64,000 bases of DNA from Desulfobacteraceae bacterium (GCA_016743945.1 JADGFI010000002.1:266923-330922), one strand, 5' to 3'; numbered from the stretch's first letter, positions 15,790 through 25,179 are shown. A program made the numbers and translations. Notes: generated by a model not told the origin, from the letters alone.

Positions 15790-16596
15790 CTATATCAACT
15801 CAAGGCAGTTGATCATGGTGGACAGATGATTTTTCTCCGCCTCGGCAAGGGTAAAAAACATGTTCTTAATCACCGGGCTCTTTGAATGCTCAGCCATGGC
15901 CTTATACAAATCATAGGCGCAAAACTCCAATTCAATGGCAAACTCAAGGATATCAACTTTATTATCAGGGGAAACCCCTGCCAGAAATTTCTTCATTTCG
16001 CCAAGGGACTTTCCCCCCTCAAGAATATCGCCGGGACATCTATCAAAAACATCCTCAAAGGTAAGACTGCTGGGTTCCCGGACAGAAAGCATTTTAAATA
16101 TGCTCTTTGCATGGCCCACCTCCTCCTGGGACATTTTAACCATGGTCCCATGCAAGGGGGTCCCAATAAATTTTTTCTTTGCAGCGCCATAGAAAAGAAA
16201 GGCCCCCTTTTCAAAATTAATGGCTCGTTCCATGACCGCCACCAATGTCAGGCCGGAAGAGAAATGATCCACCCGGGGAACATCCAAAAGAATTTCTCCG
16301 GTATAGGACATCATCCCCCCCCTCAAATGAAATGCATTCTCTTTTTTCAGCCCCACCTCGGTTGCCAGCACGACAGCCACCTTTGATCGGCTGCCGTGGC
16401 GGCAATAAAAAATCACCTTCCTTGTTTCATCAAAAACAAAGGGATCAAACTCAATCTCTGCAAGGGGGATATTCACCGCACCCGGGATGTGATCCAGGCG
16501 GTATTCTGCAGCCTGGCGGACATCCACGATTAAAAACGCCTTTTCCCTGGTGCCCGCTATCAATTGTTTCAACTGATCAGCTGTTAATTCACGCAT
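15790..16596 (-). CDS. Rhodanese-rubrerythrin fusion protein
   Basis: 268 residues from ATG 16596 (AAAGGA 8 bases upstream; the longer start at 16623 overlaps the neighbour further). Residues 1-105 are a rhodanese domain: IVDVRQAAEYRLDHIPGAVN and the active-site Cys in FYCRHGSRS. Residues about 125-268 are ferritin-like with diiron-type helices (VMERAINFEKGAFLFYGAA, SQEEVGHAKS, AIELEFCAYDLY, AEAEKNHLST). The combination suggests peroxide or persulfide handling. It overlaps the phosphotransferase gene by 8 bases. Confidence 0.88.
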   Translation of the reverse strand: MRELTADQLKQLIAGTREKAFLIVDVRQAAEYRLDHIPGAVNIPLAEIEFDPFVFDETRKVIFYCRHGSRSKVAVVLATEVGLKKENAFHLRGGMMSYTGEILLDVPRVDHFSSGLTLVAVMERAINFEKGAFLFYGAAKKKFIGTPLHGTMVKMSQEEVGHAKSIFKMLSVREPSSLTFEDVFDRCPGDILEGGKSLGEMKKFLAGVSPDNKVDILEFAIELEFCAYDLYKAMAEHSKSPVIKNMFFTLAEAEKNHLSTMINCLELI

Positions 16597-17593
16597 TGGG
16601 TTGTCCTTTCTTTGGAGGTACACCTATCTCCCAGATACTGCGCAATTCTTCCATATGTCGAATCAGAACCCCCATAAAAGCCGCCTCTAATTCCAGCATT
16701 TCCCCATCTTTTTTCCGAAGCCACTCCGAGAGCCAGGCAAACCGCAGGGCCAGAATATACTCGGGGAAATACTGCCACCCAATTGGGCTGATAATCCCGG
16801 CAGACCTGATCTTAGCTAAAAAGGTGGTGACCATGGGCATGGCAAGTCCTTCGGGATTTTCTATCCCGGCGCACCCCAAAAGGTTGGCGGCATCATAACA
16901 ATCGGGCTTCAGGCCGGTGAATTCCCAATCAATGACAGCCCTTATCCGATTCTGATCCCAGAGCACATTCAAGGGATGAAAATCACCGTGGCAAAAAATT
17001 TGGGGCAGGCGATCATGGGCATCCATGAAATTTTGCCCCAAAAATTCCAAAAACGGGGAATAGAGATCGTACATCTTGGGTTCATGAACTCGCATATCTG
17101 CAAATAATTTTAAGATATAGGATTTAATGGAAAAAGAAGAAAAAGTTATTTTCCCGGAAAGATCCCGGGATGCCGCTGCCATTTGAATCAGAAACAGGGC
17201 CATATTCTTCCCGGTCTCGGCCGAGGCCAGCCAGCCGGGTCGCGCAAGTCCGGTACTGTCCAAAAAGGAGGATATCTGAAAACAATCCCCCTTGAAAAAG
17301 GGAAGAAACTCACCTTTTTGGGTTGGTTGCCCCCCCAATGCCTGGTCAAGCCCCTGGCAATTTAAATGGTCAATTACGCGCGAGACCCTCTCCCGGGCAA
17401 TAAATTTTTCCCTGGGAAATTTTTCCAGCAAAAAAAGCTCTCCTTGAACCGTTTCAATAACGGCCCGGGAAAGAGAACGCTCCGGGCTTCCCTGGATATC
17501 AAACTCGTGACGGACTTGCTTAAAGCAAATCCCCCATTGGTCTTTCATCCATTGAAGAAAAACCCTATCCTTGGTCTCAAATAATTCGTTCAA
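16589..17593 (-). CDS. APH-family phosphotransferase
   Basis: 334 residues with kinase-like fold signatures of the aminoglycoside/choline phosphotransferase family: catalytic loop CHGDFHPLNVLWD near residue 200 and the metal-binding IDWEFTG near 220. A C-terminal alpha-helical segment follows. The frame starts with TTG at 17593; the next in-frame ATG is at 17548 and has no better ribosome binding site. The substrate is unknown; homoserine, choline or sugar kinases share this fold. Translationally coupled to the rhodanese-rubrerythrin gene by overlap. Confidence 0.82.
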   Translation of the reverse strand: MNELFETKDRVFLQWMKDQWGICFKQVRHEFDIQGSPERSLSRAVIETVQGELFLLEKFPREKFIARERVSRVIDHLNCQGLDQALGGQPTQKGEFLPFFKGDCFQISSFLDSTGLARPGWLASAETGKNMALFLIQMAAASRDLSGKITFSSFSIKSYILKLFADMRVHEPKMYDLYSPFLEFLGQNFMDAHDRLPQIFCHGDFHPLNVLWDQNRIRAVIDWEFTGLKPDCYDAANLLGCAGIENPEGLAMPMVTTFLAKIRSAGIISPIGWQYFPEYILALRFAWLSEWLRKKDGEMLELEAAFMGVLIRHMEELRSIWEIGVPPKKGQPNA

Positions 17594-17608
17594 AGGCCTT
17601 TCCCAATT

Positions 17609-18043
17609 TTAAATCATGGCCGCAATGCTTTTTCCATATTCCTGAGATACCTTCATCCCGCCTTCCACCCAGCTGGCCTTGAGCATCAGGGGACCTGCAG
17701 AAACCATATTCATTCCATAAATATTGGCCATGGTATCGTAAATTCTTCCCGGTGCTTCCCCACTCCAGCCAAAGGCACCAAAAGCTCCGCCGGGTTTTCC
17801 TTTCAATTCTGCTCTTTCCGCAATAAACAAAAGCTGTTTCATGGAGGTAATCATTTCCCCATGATAGGTGGCGGATCCGAATACGTACCCGTCATATCCC
17901 TTTAGGTCTTCTTCATTTTTTATCTCGTTAATTTTTTTAACATCGGCCCCATGCCCTGACATGCGAATGCCTTCTCCAATAAGATTGGCAATTCCCTTTG
18001 TTTCATCGGATCTAGTTGCAAAAACGATTAAAATATTTCCCAT
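17609..18043 (-). CDS. Flavodoxin
   Basis: 144 residues, full flavodoxin. An N-terminal ILIVFATRSDETKGIA corresponds to the phosphate loop (T-x-T-G-x-T region, here with ATRSDET), then YVFGSATYHGEM and GAFGAFGWSGEA line the FMN ring. AAGGAGG precedes the ATG. It resembles the flavodoxin domain of flavodiiron proteins and may serve as electron carrier in the redox island. It ends 16 bases before the phosphotransferase start. Confidence 0.9.
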   Translation of the reverse strand: MGNILIVFATRSDETKGIANLIGEGIRMSGHGADVKKINEIKNEEDLKGYDGYVFGSATYHGEMITSMKQLLFIAERAELKGKPGGAFGAFGWSGEAPGRIYDTMANIYGMNMVSAGPLMLKASWVEGGMKVSQEYGKSIAAMI

Positions 18044-18101
18044 GATTCCTCCTTAAATTAGGTGCTGAACCGATTTAAAAAAAACAGTCACAAATAATGT
18101 T

Positions 18102-19253
18102 TTAAAACAATATATTTGAATCCACCATTTGAATGGTCTTTGTCCCGGTCATGAACATGGCCTTTTTCAATGTTGTGTGAATATGGTCAAGGTGAAGCCT
18201 GACGCCCAGGGTTCCGCCGCCGACAGCCGCCCGGATGATATCCCGGCCCAAAAGTACAGCATCGGCACCAAGGGCCAGCATTTTTAATACATCATACCCG
18301 GTTCGCACCCCGCCGTCCACGGTGATGGTGACCAAATCCCCCACCTGTTCCCGGATCAGGGGCAGAACCTCCGCCGTTCCAGGCGTGGCGTCCAGCACCC
18401 GCCCCCCGTGATTGGAAACCCCGATAACCGAGACCCCTGCGTCCACACATTTTTGAGCGTCATCCGGCCGCATGATTCCCTTGGCAATAAAGGGCAGAGA
18501 TGAGAAGCGTACCAGTTCTTCAATATCTTTTACACTTTTTTTGAAGACCGGTTGACCCTCCCGGGCCATGATGGTGGAACCGGCGCCATCCAGATCCACC
18601 CCAACGGCGAAGCATCCATAGGATTCGGCCCGTTCTATCAATTCTTTGAGCACCTCCTGGGACCGGGGTTTAAATATGGGAATGCCATATCCGCCACAGT
18701 CTTTCATGGCCTTGAGCGAGGGATGATTCTCCGGGGTATAAAACCAGGTATCTCCCCTCAGCCCGATGGTGCCCGCCTCTTTGGATCCGAGTAAAACAGA
18801 TTTGCAAAAGGCGGTTTCATCAATGGCATCATTGTACTTTTCCGCTCCTGCCGTTGAAGATGCCAGCACCGGAAAATCCAGATCCATTCCGAGGAAAGAA
18901 CAGCGGGTATCCGGCTCGAAGTGCTCCCCGACCACGGACATATTAAACCGGATGGCGGCAAGGGCTGTCCCATTGGCCCGGAAGGACTGGCCGGATCCGG
19001 CGCCCCCAAGACCAATGGGCTTCCCATAGGCTTCCTTTTGACAAATTTTATCAAAATTTCCGTCACAAGAGGGATAAACGGCACAGATGCCCTTCATTTT
19101 TTTCCTGGCAGCATCCCGGACCGCGTCCAGGTTCCGGGGAATGGATGGGGTCTCCATGATCATCCGATCATCGGATTGACAACCATCACAGGTGGCAGGT
19201 TTTTCTTTACTTGTAAATTCAGAATGGCAGACAGAGCAATACCACAGGCTCAT
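18102..19253 (-). CDS. FMN-dependent alpha-hydroxy-acid oxidase-like enzyme with N-terminal zinc-ribbon
   Basis: 383 residues. Residues 1-35 form a rubredoxin-like metal-binding knuckle (WYCSVCHSEF and CDGCQSDD). The rest is a TIM-barrel of the FMN-dependent alpha-hydroxy-acid dehydrogenase family: PVLASSTAGAEKY, KGIMRPDDAQKC, the catalytic His/Arg region VSNHGGRVLDATPG, and the FMN phosphate site VDGGVRTGYDVLKMLALGA, with LLGRDIIRA. Likely oxidises lactate-like acids or an isoprenoid-type substrate; the metal knuckle suggests electron exchange with rubredoxin partners. A cluster of cysteines at 55-70 (CAVYPSCDG, ICQK) may bind a further metal centre. Confidence 0.87.
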   Translation of the reverse strand: MSLWYCSVCHSEFTSKEKPATCDGCQSDDRMIMETPSIPRNLDAVRDAARKKMKGICAVYPSCDGNFDKICQKEAYGKPIGLGGAGSGQSFRANGTALAAIRFNMSVVGEHFEPDTRCSFLGMDLDFPVLASSTAGAEKYNDAIDETAFCKSVLLGSKEAGTIGLRGDTWFYTPENHPSLKAMKDCGGYGIPIFKPRSQEVLKELIERAESYGCFAVGVDLDGAGSTIMAREGQPVFKKSVKDIEELVRFSSLPFIAKGIMRPDDAQKCVDAGVSVIGVSNHGGRVLDATPGTAEVLPLIREQVGDLVTITVDGGVRTGYDVLKMLALGADAVLLGRDIIRAAVGGGTLGVRLHLDHIHTTLKKAMFMTGTKTIQMVDSNILF

Positions 19254-19622
19254 TGATTTTCTCCTCTAAAAGTTGGATCCGGTTGCGCAATTCACAAAAA
19301 GAATCAGGCCTGATTCAAAGATATCATTCATTCGATCTTTGGCAAAGCAATATTAAACCAGGGCCTTATCTTTTCTTCATCCATAACAACAACCAGGCTA
19401 TTTGATAATTTGATACATTGCAAAAACCAGGCCATTTTAACTTTTTATATAAAATAAAGCTGCCCTTGATGAATGACTTTAACCTTGCCAAAACGGCACA
19501 AAATATGCAAAAGAATAAACTATCGGATAACAAGATTGGAAGATTCTATAAAATATTACGCCATGGATTCTGATCGTTCAAACCATTTACTAACAGACAG
19601 ACCTTAAATTTAGGAGACCATA
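19254..19622. other. Divergent intergenic region before glutaredoxin operon
   Basis: About 370 bases between divergent genes with no open frame of note. It holds the palindrome at 19301-19316 and must contain promoters for both flanking units; no strong consensus promoter was picked out. Confidence 0.5.
19301..19316. promoter_or_regulatory. Perfect 16-bp palindrome GAATCAGGCCTGATTC
   Basis: A perfect, uninterrupted palindrome about 50 bases upstream of the FMN oxidase gene and 300 bases upstream of the divergent glutaredoxin operon. This is the shape of a dimeric-repressor operator. No regulator gene lies adjacent. Confidence 0.45.
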
Positions 19623-19889
19623 ATGGCCACGGAAAAACCCACACTCTATGCACTGAGCACCTGCAGCCATTGCAAGTCAACAAAAAAATTATTAACCGAA
19701 TGTGATGTTGAATATAATTATGTACAAGTCGATGACCTGGAGGGAGAGGAACGCAAAGCCATTTTGGCGGATATCAAGGCCTTAAATCCACGGTGCTCCT
19801 TTCCCACTGTCAAAATCAACGAGACGGTTATTGTTGGCTACAAAGAAAAAGAAATCAAAGCGGCATTGGGGATAAAAGATGAAAGTTGA
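19623..19889 (+). CDS. Glutaredoxin-like (NrdH-type) redoxin
   Basis: 88 residues with a thioredoxin fold. The redox site is CSHC at residues 14-17 (LSTCSHCKSTKKLL), the cis-Pro in SFPTVKIN near residue 61 and a C-terminal VIVGYKEKEIKAALG as in glutaredoxin-like proteins. TTAGGAG lies 6-7 bases before the ATG. It overlaps the next gene by 11 bases, so the two are a coupled pair. The neighbour, an FTR-type reductase, is the probable electron donor, giving a ferredoxin-driven thiol system. Confidence 0.93.
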   Translation: MATEKPTLYALSTCSHCKSTKKLLTECDVEYNYVQVDDLEGEERKAILADIKALNPRCSFPTVKINETVIVGYKEKEIKAALGIKDES

Positions 19890-20208
19890 ACAGCTTTATA
19901 CGGCACTAAAAAAATCACAGGAAGCCCGGGGCATCTATTTTAATAAAGACAAAGACCTGGTATTTGAGCTGCTGGAATCGCTTTTGCTCAACAAGGAGCG
20001 TTACGGGTATATGGCCTGCCCCTGCCGTCTGGCCTGCGGGGACAGGGAACAAGACAAGGATATTTTGTGCCCCTGCGATTACAGGGAACCGGACCTAGAA
20101 GAGTTCGGCACCTGCTATTGCGCCCTCTATGTATCAACGGCCCTGAACAATAATGAAATTGATGCCCAATATGTCCCGGAAAGAAGGCCCCCTGAAAAAA
20201 TGTTTTAA
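19879..20208 (+). CDS. Ferredoxin:thioredoxin reductase catalytic-subunit-like protein
   Basis: 109 residues. The cysteine set is that of FTR beta: YMACPCRLACGD, LCPCDYRE and GTCYCALYVS, which hold the 4Fe-4S cluster and active disulfide. No variable (alpha) FTR subunit is seen nearby, as is common outside phototrophs. It overlaps the glutaredoxin gene and precedes citrate synthase by 30 bases on the same strand. Expected role: reduce the adjacent redoxin with ferredoxin electrons. Confidence 0.93.
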   Translation: MKVEQLYTALKKSQEARGIYFNKDKDLVFELLESLLLNKERYGYMACPCRLACGDREQDKDILCPCDYREPDLEEFGTCYCALYVSTALNNNEIDAQYVPERRPPEKMF

Positions 20209-20238
20209 TGCCAATATTTGAATATATAGGAGATAACC

Positions 20239-21423
20239 ATGAATGAAAATGAATGTACGCCTGTCTTAAATACAGGCCTCCGGGGAATTGAGGTGGCAAG
20301 CTCCAAAATATGTGATGTCCGGGGCAAAGAAGGCAAACTCATCTACCGGGGTTATTTAATTGAAGGATTGGCAAAAAAGGCAAGCTTTGAAGAAACCTGT
20401 TTTTTACTCCTCTATGAACGGTTGCCCCAAAAAAAAGAATTGGCAGATTTTGACCAGAGTTTAAAAAGCAAACGCCGGGCCCCGGAGAATCTGTTTGCCT
20501 TTTTAAAATCCCTGCCCCGGGACACGAACCCCATGGATGTTCTCCAGATGGCAACCCCCCTGCTGATGCAAACCGATGCGACTGCAGGCAAAGAAGGCAT
20601 GGAGAATACCCTTTACAGTGCAGAAAACCTCATTGCAGGGTTGCCCACCATCACAGCTGCCTGGGACCGCATCCGGAACAACAAGGAACCCGTTGCACCG
20701 GACAGCAGCCTGAACCATGCCCAAAATTTTTTGTATATGCTCAATGGAGAAACGCCGGACAAGGAGACCGCCCATTTCTTTGATGTAAGCCTGGTCCTCC
20801 ATGCCGAGCATTCCTTTAATGCCTCCACATTCACGGCCCGCCAGGTGGCCTCCACCAAAGCCCATATCTATGCATCCATATCCGCGGCCATCGGCTCCCT
20901 TTCAGGGGCCCTCCACGGCGGGGCCAATGTCCGGGTCATGAAAATGTTAAAGGAAATCAACACCGTTGACAAAATTGACGGCTATATCAAGGATATTTTA
21001 GATAAGGGGGGTCTTATCATGGGCCTTGGCCATGCCGTATATCAGACCGATGACCCCCGGGCCATTATCATCGATCCCATGAGCAGACGCATGGGGGAAT
21101 TATCCGGTGATACCCGCTGGCATGAATTGTCAAAACAACTTGAGATCAGGGGTAAAAAAGCATTCAAGGAACACAAAAACAGGGAAATTTTCTGCAATGT
21201 GGACTTTTACTCCGCCTCCTTGTTTTATGCCATGGGCATTACAACGGATCTATTTTCCCCCTTGTTTGCCATTTCCCGGGTCAGTGGATGGAGTGCCCAT
21301 GTCATTGAGGAACAATTTGCCATGGCAGCACCCAAGCCCTCCCTTTACAGACCGGGAGCCGCCTATGTGGGGGATTATTGCGGGCCGGATGAATGCATTT
21401 ATACAGAGATTGAGGAACGATAA
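20239..21423 (+). CDS. gltA: Citrate synthase
   Basis: 394 residues, the short citrate/2-methylcitrate synthase type. Active-site residues are in [20 protein letters not shown] (first His), [24 protein letters not shown] (second His) and NVDFYSA (Asp). It condenses acetyl-CoA and oxaloacetate, the first step of the TCA cycle, which some complete-oxidising sulfate reducers use to oxidise acetate. TAGGAG lies about 8 bases upstream of ATG. It follows the thiol-redox pair with a short gap and may be co-transcribed. The C-terminal end ([11 protein letters not shown]) is typical of the family. Confidence 0.95.
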   Translation: MNENECTPVLNTGLRGIEVASSKICDVRGKEGKLIYRGYLIEGLAKKASFEETCFLLLYERLPQKKELADFDQSLKSKRRAPENLFAFLKSLPRDTNPMDVLQMATPLLMQTDATAGKEGMENTLYSAENLIAGLPTITAAWDRIRNNKEPVAPDSSLNHAQNFLYMLNGETPDKETAHFFDVSLVLHAEHSFNASTFTARQVASTKAHIYASISAAIGSLSGALHGGANVRVMKMLKEINTVDKIDGYIKDILDKGGLIMGLGHAVYQTDDPRAIIIDPMSRRMGELSGDTRWHELSKQLEIRGKKAFKEHKNREIFCNVDFYSASLFYAMGITTDLFSPLFAISRVSGWSAHVIEEQFAMAAPKPSLYRPGAAYVGDYCGPDECIYTEIEER

Positions 21424-21476
21424 GGCTTACTTTTCATACAAAATTTTATAACAATTTTTATAACAAGGGAAAAAAA

Positions 21477-22139
21477 ATGAAAAAATGGCAGTGCAGTGTT
21501 TGTAAATATATCCATACGGGAGAGAGACCCCCGGAAAAATGCCCGGTGTGCGGAGTCGGCAGTGAAAAATTTGTACTTCTTGACGCCGGGAAGGATGCAC
21601 CGGCAGCAGACAAAACCGCTGTCAGTTCAGCTCAAAAACCTGCAGCTCAGACAGATTCGCCGGCCCCAAAACCTTTGCAACCCGCACCTGCGGCACCTCC
21701 TGCCAATTTGTATGAAAAAATTATTGGCCTCATGGTCAAGCACCATGCCCATCCGGTCTCGGTCCATATTCCCAACGGCATCCTGCCGGCGGCCGTCGTG
21801 TTGTTTATTCTGGCCTGGGTCTTTGATGCACAGCTTTTTGTCAAAGCCGGGTTTATCAACCTGGTCTTTGTAATCCTTGCCCTGCCCTTTGTTTTGTTCT
21901 CCGGAATCATTGAATGGAAAAAGAAATATAACCAGGCCCTTACCACTCTTTTTAAAATCAAAATCATGGCAGCGGCCCTCACAGCCACGGCCTGCCTGAT
22001 ATCAGTGATCTGGTATCTGATTGACCCGGATGTGCTGGTATCTGCCAATGCCTGGATTTTTATCCTGGTCAATATGGTCATGCTGGCATCTGCCGGCATT
22101 GCAGGGCACATCGGAGGGAAACTGGTATTCAAGGATTAG
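21477..22139 (+). CDS. Rubredoxin-like domain fused to DUF2231-type membrane domain
   Basis: 220 residues. Residues 1-40 form a rubrerythrin-type rubredoxin knuckle ([10 protein letters not shown] and [11 protein letters not shown]). A Pro/Ala-rich linker (about 45-80) leads to a membrane domain with four hydrophobic segments ([38 protein letters not shown] and two more). The [12 protein letters not shown] motif before the first helix is the conserved His region of DUF2231. A membrane redox protein that takes electrons from a rubredoxin domain is inferred. Follows citrate synthase by 53 bases. Confidence 0.85.
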   Translation: MKKWQCSVCKYIHTGERPPEKCPVCGVGSEKFVLLDAGKDAPAADKTAVSSAQKPAAQTDSPAPKPLQPAPAAPPANLYEKIIGLMVKHHAHPVSVHIPNGILPAAVVLFILAWVFDAQLFVKAGFINLVFVILALPFVLFSGIIEWKKKYNQALTTLFKIKIMAAALTATACLISVIWYLIDPDVLVSANAWIFILVNMVMLASAGIAGHIGGKLVFKD

Positions 22140-22160
22140 CGTCCCCCCCCATCTCAAGGA

Positions 22161-22952
22161 TCAGATCTCAAGGACAAGCCCCACAGGACAATGGTCCGAT
22201 CCCAGAATCTCATTATCGATAAAGGCCTCTTTAACAAGGCCTTTATCGATGAGATCTTGGGTCACAAAAAAATAATCGATGCGCCACCCGGCATTGTTCT
22301 TCCGGGCACTGAACCGATAGGACCACCAGGAATATTTGATGGTGTCCGGATGGAAATGGCGAAAGGTGTCCACATATCCCATTTCTACCATTTTATCCAG
22401 CACATCCCGTTCAACCCTCAAAAATCCGGACCGCTTTGAATTGGGCTTGGGATTCTTCAGGTCAATATCATTGTGGGCGGTATTAAAATCCCCTGTTATA
22501 ATCAAGCTTTTGCCCTCATCCCGCAGTCCTTGAGCATATTCGAGAAACCAGTCATAAAAATCCAGTTTATAGGCAAGCCTGTCATCACTCATCTGGCCGT
22601 TGGGAAAATAGATATTAAACAGGGTAAAGGCATCATAATCCATCTGGATTACCCGGCCCTCCCCGTCAAACCGGGGATTCCCAAAATCGGTTATCACCTT
22701 TGTGGGAACTGTTTTTGAATATGCGGCCACTCCGCTGTATCCTTTTTTCACCGTGGAATAATTCCAGAAGGATTCAAAGGAGGGCATCATCATTTCATCG
22801 GTGCGCTGGTCCGCTTGAAGTTTGGTTTCCTGGAGCATTAAAATATCCGGGTCCATGGTTTTTATGGATCCGAAAAAATCTTTTTTCACCACAGCCCGCA
22901 GGCCGTTCACATTCCAGGAGATAAGTCTTATGGGGTGTTTTACTTTTGTCAT
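22161..22952 (-). CDS. xth: Exodeoxyribonuclease III
   Basis: 263 residues of the endonuclease/exonuclease/phosphatase fold. Motifs are ISWNVNGLRAV, LMLQETKLQ (metal Glu), GYSGVAAYSK, ITGDFNTAHNDIDL (Asp and Asn) and the C-terminal GSDHCPVGL catalytic Asp-His. It is an AP endonuclease of base-excision repair that also removes 3'-blocked ends, useful after oxidative damage. Convergent with the rubredoxin-DUF2231 gene, 21 bases apart. Confidence 0.95.
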   Translation of the reverse strand: MTKVKHPIRLISWNVNGLRAVVKKDFFGSIKTMDPDILMLQETKLQADQRTDEMMMPSFESFWNYSTVKKGYSGVAAYSKTVPTKVITDFGNPRFDGEGRVIQMDYDAFTLFNIYFPNGQMSDDRLAYKLDFYDWFLEYAQGLRDEGKSLIITGDFNTAHNDIDLKNPKPNSKRSGFLRVERDVLDKMVEMGYVDTFRHFHPDTIKYSWWSYRFSARKNNAGWRIDYFFVTQDLIDKGLVKEAFIDNEILGSDHCPVGLVLEI

Positions 22953-22987
22953 GGGGAAGTCTTTCTCTAAAAATTAAAGGAGTAGAT

Positions 22988-23698
22988 TCATGATCCCTTT
23001 CGGAGCATGATCCTGGCATCGGCAATGACACACCTGTCCTTTGTGCAAATAACAGGATTCAGGTCAATGGACTGGAAATTTTCCTCCAGGTCCATGGTTA
23101 AAGATGAAAAATTTACCACCAAATCGGTGAGTCGTTCCATGTTCACCCCTGGTTTTTTGCGGTACCCCTTGAACAACTTTTTCGCCTTGAGGGAATTGAC
23201 CATGGAAGCCACATCTCCAGGGGTCACCGGGGCCATGCGGATGGCCGTGTCATTGTAAATTTCCACGGAGGTCCCGCCCAGTCCCAGGACAACCACCGGC
23301 CCGAACTGGAAATCATTTTTAGCGCCAATGATGATTTCAAGGCCGCAAACCATTTCTTCTACCAGGATCTGTTCACACCCCTTAAGGGTTTTTAACCGGA
23401 TCATCTCCTGTTCAAGAATTTTTTTATCATAAATGCCCGTTACAACGGCATCAAATTCAGTTTTATGAAGAATTTTTTCCGATACGGCCTTGGCAACCAC
23501 CGGACCGGGGGAATGTTTTAAAAAACCGGTGGCAACCTCAATGGAATCGGTCAGAACAAAACGAGGGATATCAAATCCCTGGTTTGCCATGATCTGTTTG
23601 GCATCGGGTTCCAATATCCAGCCACGGTTCTTTGAATTTTCAATGATACCCTTGTCTAATTGACTTAACTGGGTCTTACTTAACCGGGTCTTTAACAT
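22988..23698 (-). CDS. Acyl-CoA synthetase (ADP-forming) beta subunit, ATP-grasp
   Basis: 236 residues from ATG 23698 (GAGGTGCAGACC upstream; the earlier GTG at 23707 lacks better support). ATP-grasp domain of the acetyl-CoA synthetase beta family: VVAKAVSEKILHKTE, VEEMVCGLEIIIGA, FGPVVVLGLGG and SIDLNPVI. Works with the alpha subunit encoded immediately upstream (overlap) to interconvert acyl-CoA, ADP and Pi with acid, CoA and ATP. The subunits are split, as in archaea and some anaerobes. Confidence 0.9.
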   Translation of the reverse strand: MLKTRLSKTQLSQLDKGIIENSKNRGWILEPDAKQIMANQGFDIPRFVLTDSIEVATGFLKHSPGPVVAKAVSEKILHKTEFDAVVTGIYDKKILEQEMIRLKTLKGCEQILVEEMVCGLEIIIGAKNDFQFGPVVVLGLGGTSVEIYNDTAIRMAPVTPGDVASMVNSLKAKKLFKGYRKKPGVNMERLTDLVVNFSSLTMDLEENFQSIDLNPVICTKDRCVIADARIMLRKGS

Positions 23699-25059
23699 GG
23701 TCTGCACCTCTTTAACGCCTTTGCCATTAGAACAGCTCCTTCCACTGAAGATGCCACGGGAATGTTGTTGAGCTCAAACCCTTCGATGATGATCTTGTAC
23801 TTGTCTTCATTGGGAACATAGGCAATCATGGGTTTGCCTTCATTCCTGGCCACCTGGGAAAGCTTGGCACCGATATCAGCGGAAATACCCGGAGAATAGG
23901 GCAGCAGAAGGGCCAATATGCAATCAATATTTTCATCCCGGGCCAGATGGCGCACCGAGGTTTCTATATCGCTGTCCACACAGGACCCGGTCAGATCCAG
24001 GGGATTGGTCAAAGAAGCAATATCTCTGATTTCCCTGGTGAGGTTCTCCCTTATGTTTCCAACGGTTTGGGAAGAAATACCGGGAATATTCACCCCCTGG
24101 ACAGCACAGGCATCTGCCGCCACGACCCCATGGCCGCCGCTCAGGGAAACAATTCCCACATTCCCCCGGATTCCCTTGGGATAACAGCTCAGGGCCTCAC
24201 AAAAGGAGGTCAGTTCATATTCATTGTCAGCTTCTGCCACACAATATTGTTTCATGATTTCGGAAAAAACCCGGTAATCTCCGGCCAAAGAAGCGGTATG
24301 GCTTGAGACAGCTGCCATTCCCTTTGGACTTTTGCCTGCCTTTAACACCACAATGGGTTTGGAACAGCGTTGTGCCCGGCAGATAAATTCCCGGCCTTCC
24401 CTTTGCTCAAATCCTTCAATGTAAAAGGCAATCACCCGGGTTTCAAGGTCATTTTCAAACCAGTCAATCATGTCAATTTCCCGGAGGACGGCCTTGTTAC
24501 CGATACTCACCCCCAAAGAGATACCAATTCCCTGGCCTGCAAATTTCACCATCTGGTCCACAAGCACACCGCCGCTTTGTGAAACAAAACCGACATTCCC
24601 TCGTTCGGGCCGGACAATGCGTTCCCCTGGAAGAAAAAAGGTATCCACAACATCCGGGGCGTAAATTCCCAGGCAATTGGGTCCCACAAAGGGGAAATTT
24701 GCCTCCCTTGCAATATCGGTCACCCGCCTTTGAAGGTCATGGTTGCCCGACTCGGCGAAGCCTCCGGAAATAATCACGGCCCCTTTCACCCCATTTTTAA
24801 TGCAGTCTTCAACCACCCCGGGAACAAATTGGGCCCGGACGGCAATGACCGCCATGTCCACAGACCCGTCGATATTCCCCAATTGCGGATACAAGGGTTC
24901 TCTGTTAAGCAGTCCCCCTTTGGGGTTTACGGCGTAGGTTTTAACCGGATACCGTAAATGATTTTTCGTATAAATAACATTGGCAGGGTGGCTGTCCTGG
25001 GTAGTGGAAACACCGATCACCGCCATTGAGGTGGGCCTGAAAAGATATTTAAGATCCAT
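23692..25059 (-). CDS. Acyl-CoA synthetase (ADP-forming) alpha subunit
   Basis: 455 residues. N-terminal CoA-binding Rossmann domain (MAVIGVSTTQDSHPANVIY, KTYAVNPKGG), then a succinyl-CoA-synthetase-like flavodoxin domain (VGFVSQSGGVLVDQM, SIGNKAVL), and the phosphohistidine region in SSHTASLAGDY. A final segment has GIVSLSGGHGVVAADAC. It carries the phosphorylated His in the ADP-forming reaction. Its last codons overlap the beta subunit start by a few bases. A role in ATP production from acyl-CoA is the expected direction. Confidence 0.9.
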   Translation of the reverse strand: MDLKYLFRPTSMAVIGVSTTQDSHPANVIYTKNHLRYPVKTYAVNPKGGLLNREPLYPQLGNIDGSVDMAVIAVRAQFVPGVVEDCIKNGVKGAVIISGGFAESGNHDLQRRVTDIAREANFPFVGPNCLGIYAPDVVDTFFLPGERIVRPERGNVGFVSQSGGVLVDQMVKFAGQGIGISLGVSIGNKAVLREIDMIDWFENDLETRVIAFYIEGFEQREGREFICRAQRCSKPIVVLKAGKSPKGMAAVSSHTASLAGDYRVFSEIMKQYCVAEADNEYELTSFCEALSCYPKGIRGNVGIVSLSGGHGVVAADACAVQGVNIPGISSQTVGNIRENLTREIRDIASLTNPLDLTGSCVDSDIETSVRHLARDENIDCILALLLPYSPGISADIGAKLSQVARNEGKPMIAYVPNEDKYKIIIEGFELNNIPVASSVEGAVLMAKALKRCRPC

Positions 25060-25179
25060 TGTTTTCCTTTAAAAAAACAGGGAAATTGACAGGATCGTCA
25101 ATTCCCCTGTTATATTGGATCAATGATCCGAAAAGTTCTCCGATTAATTACCAGATTGGTTATCTGATTAATTGTCCGA

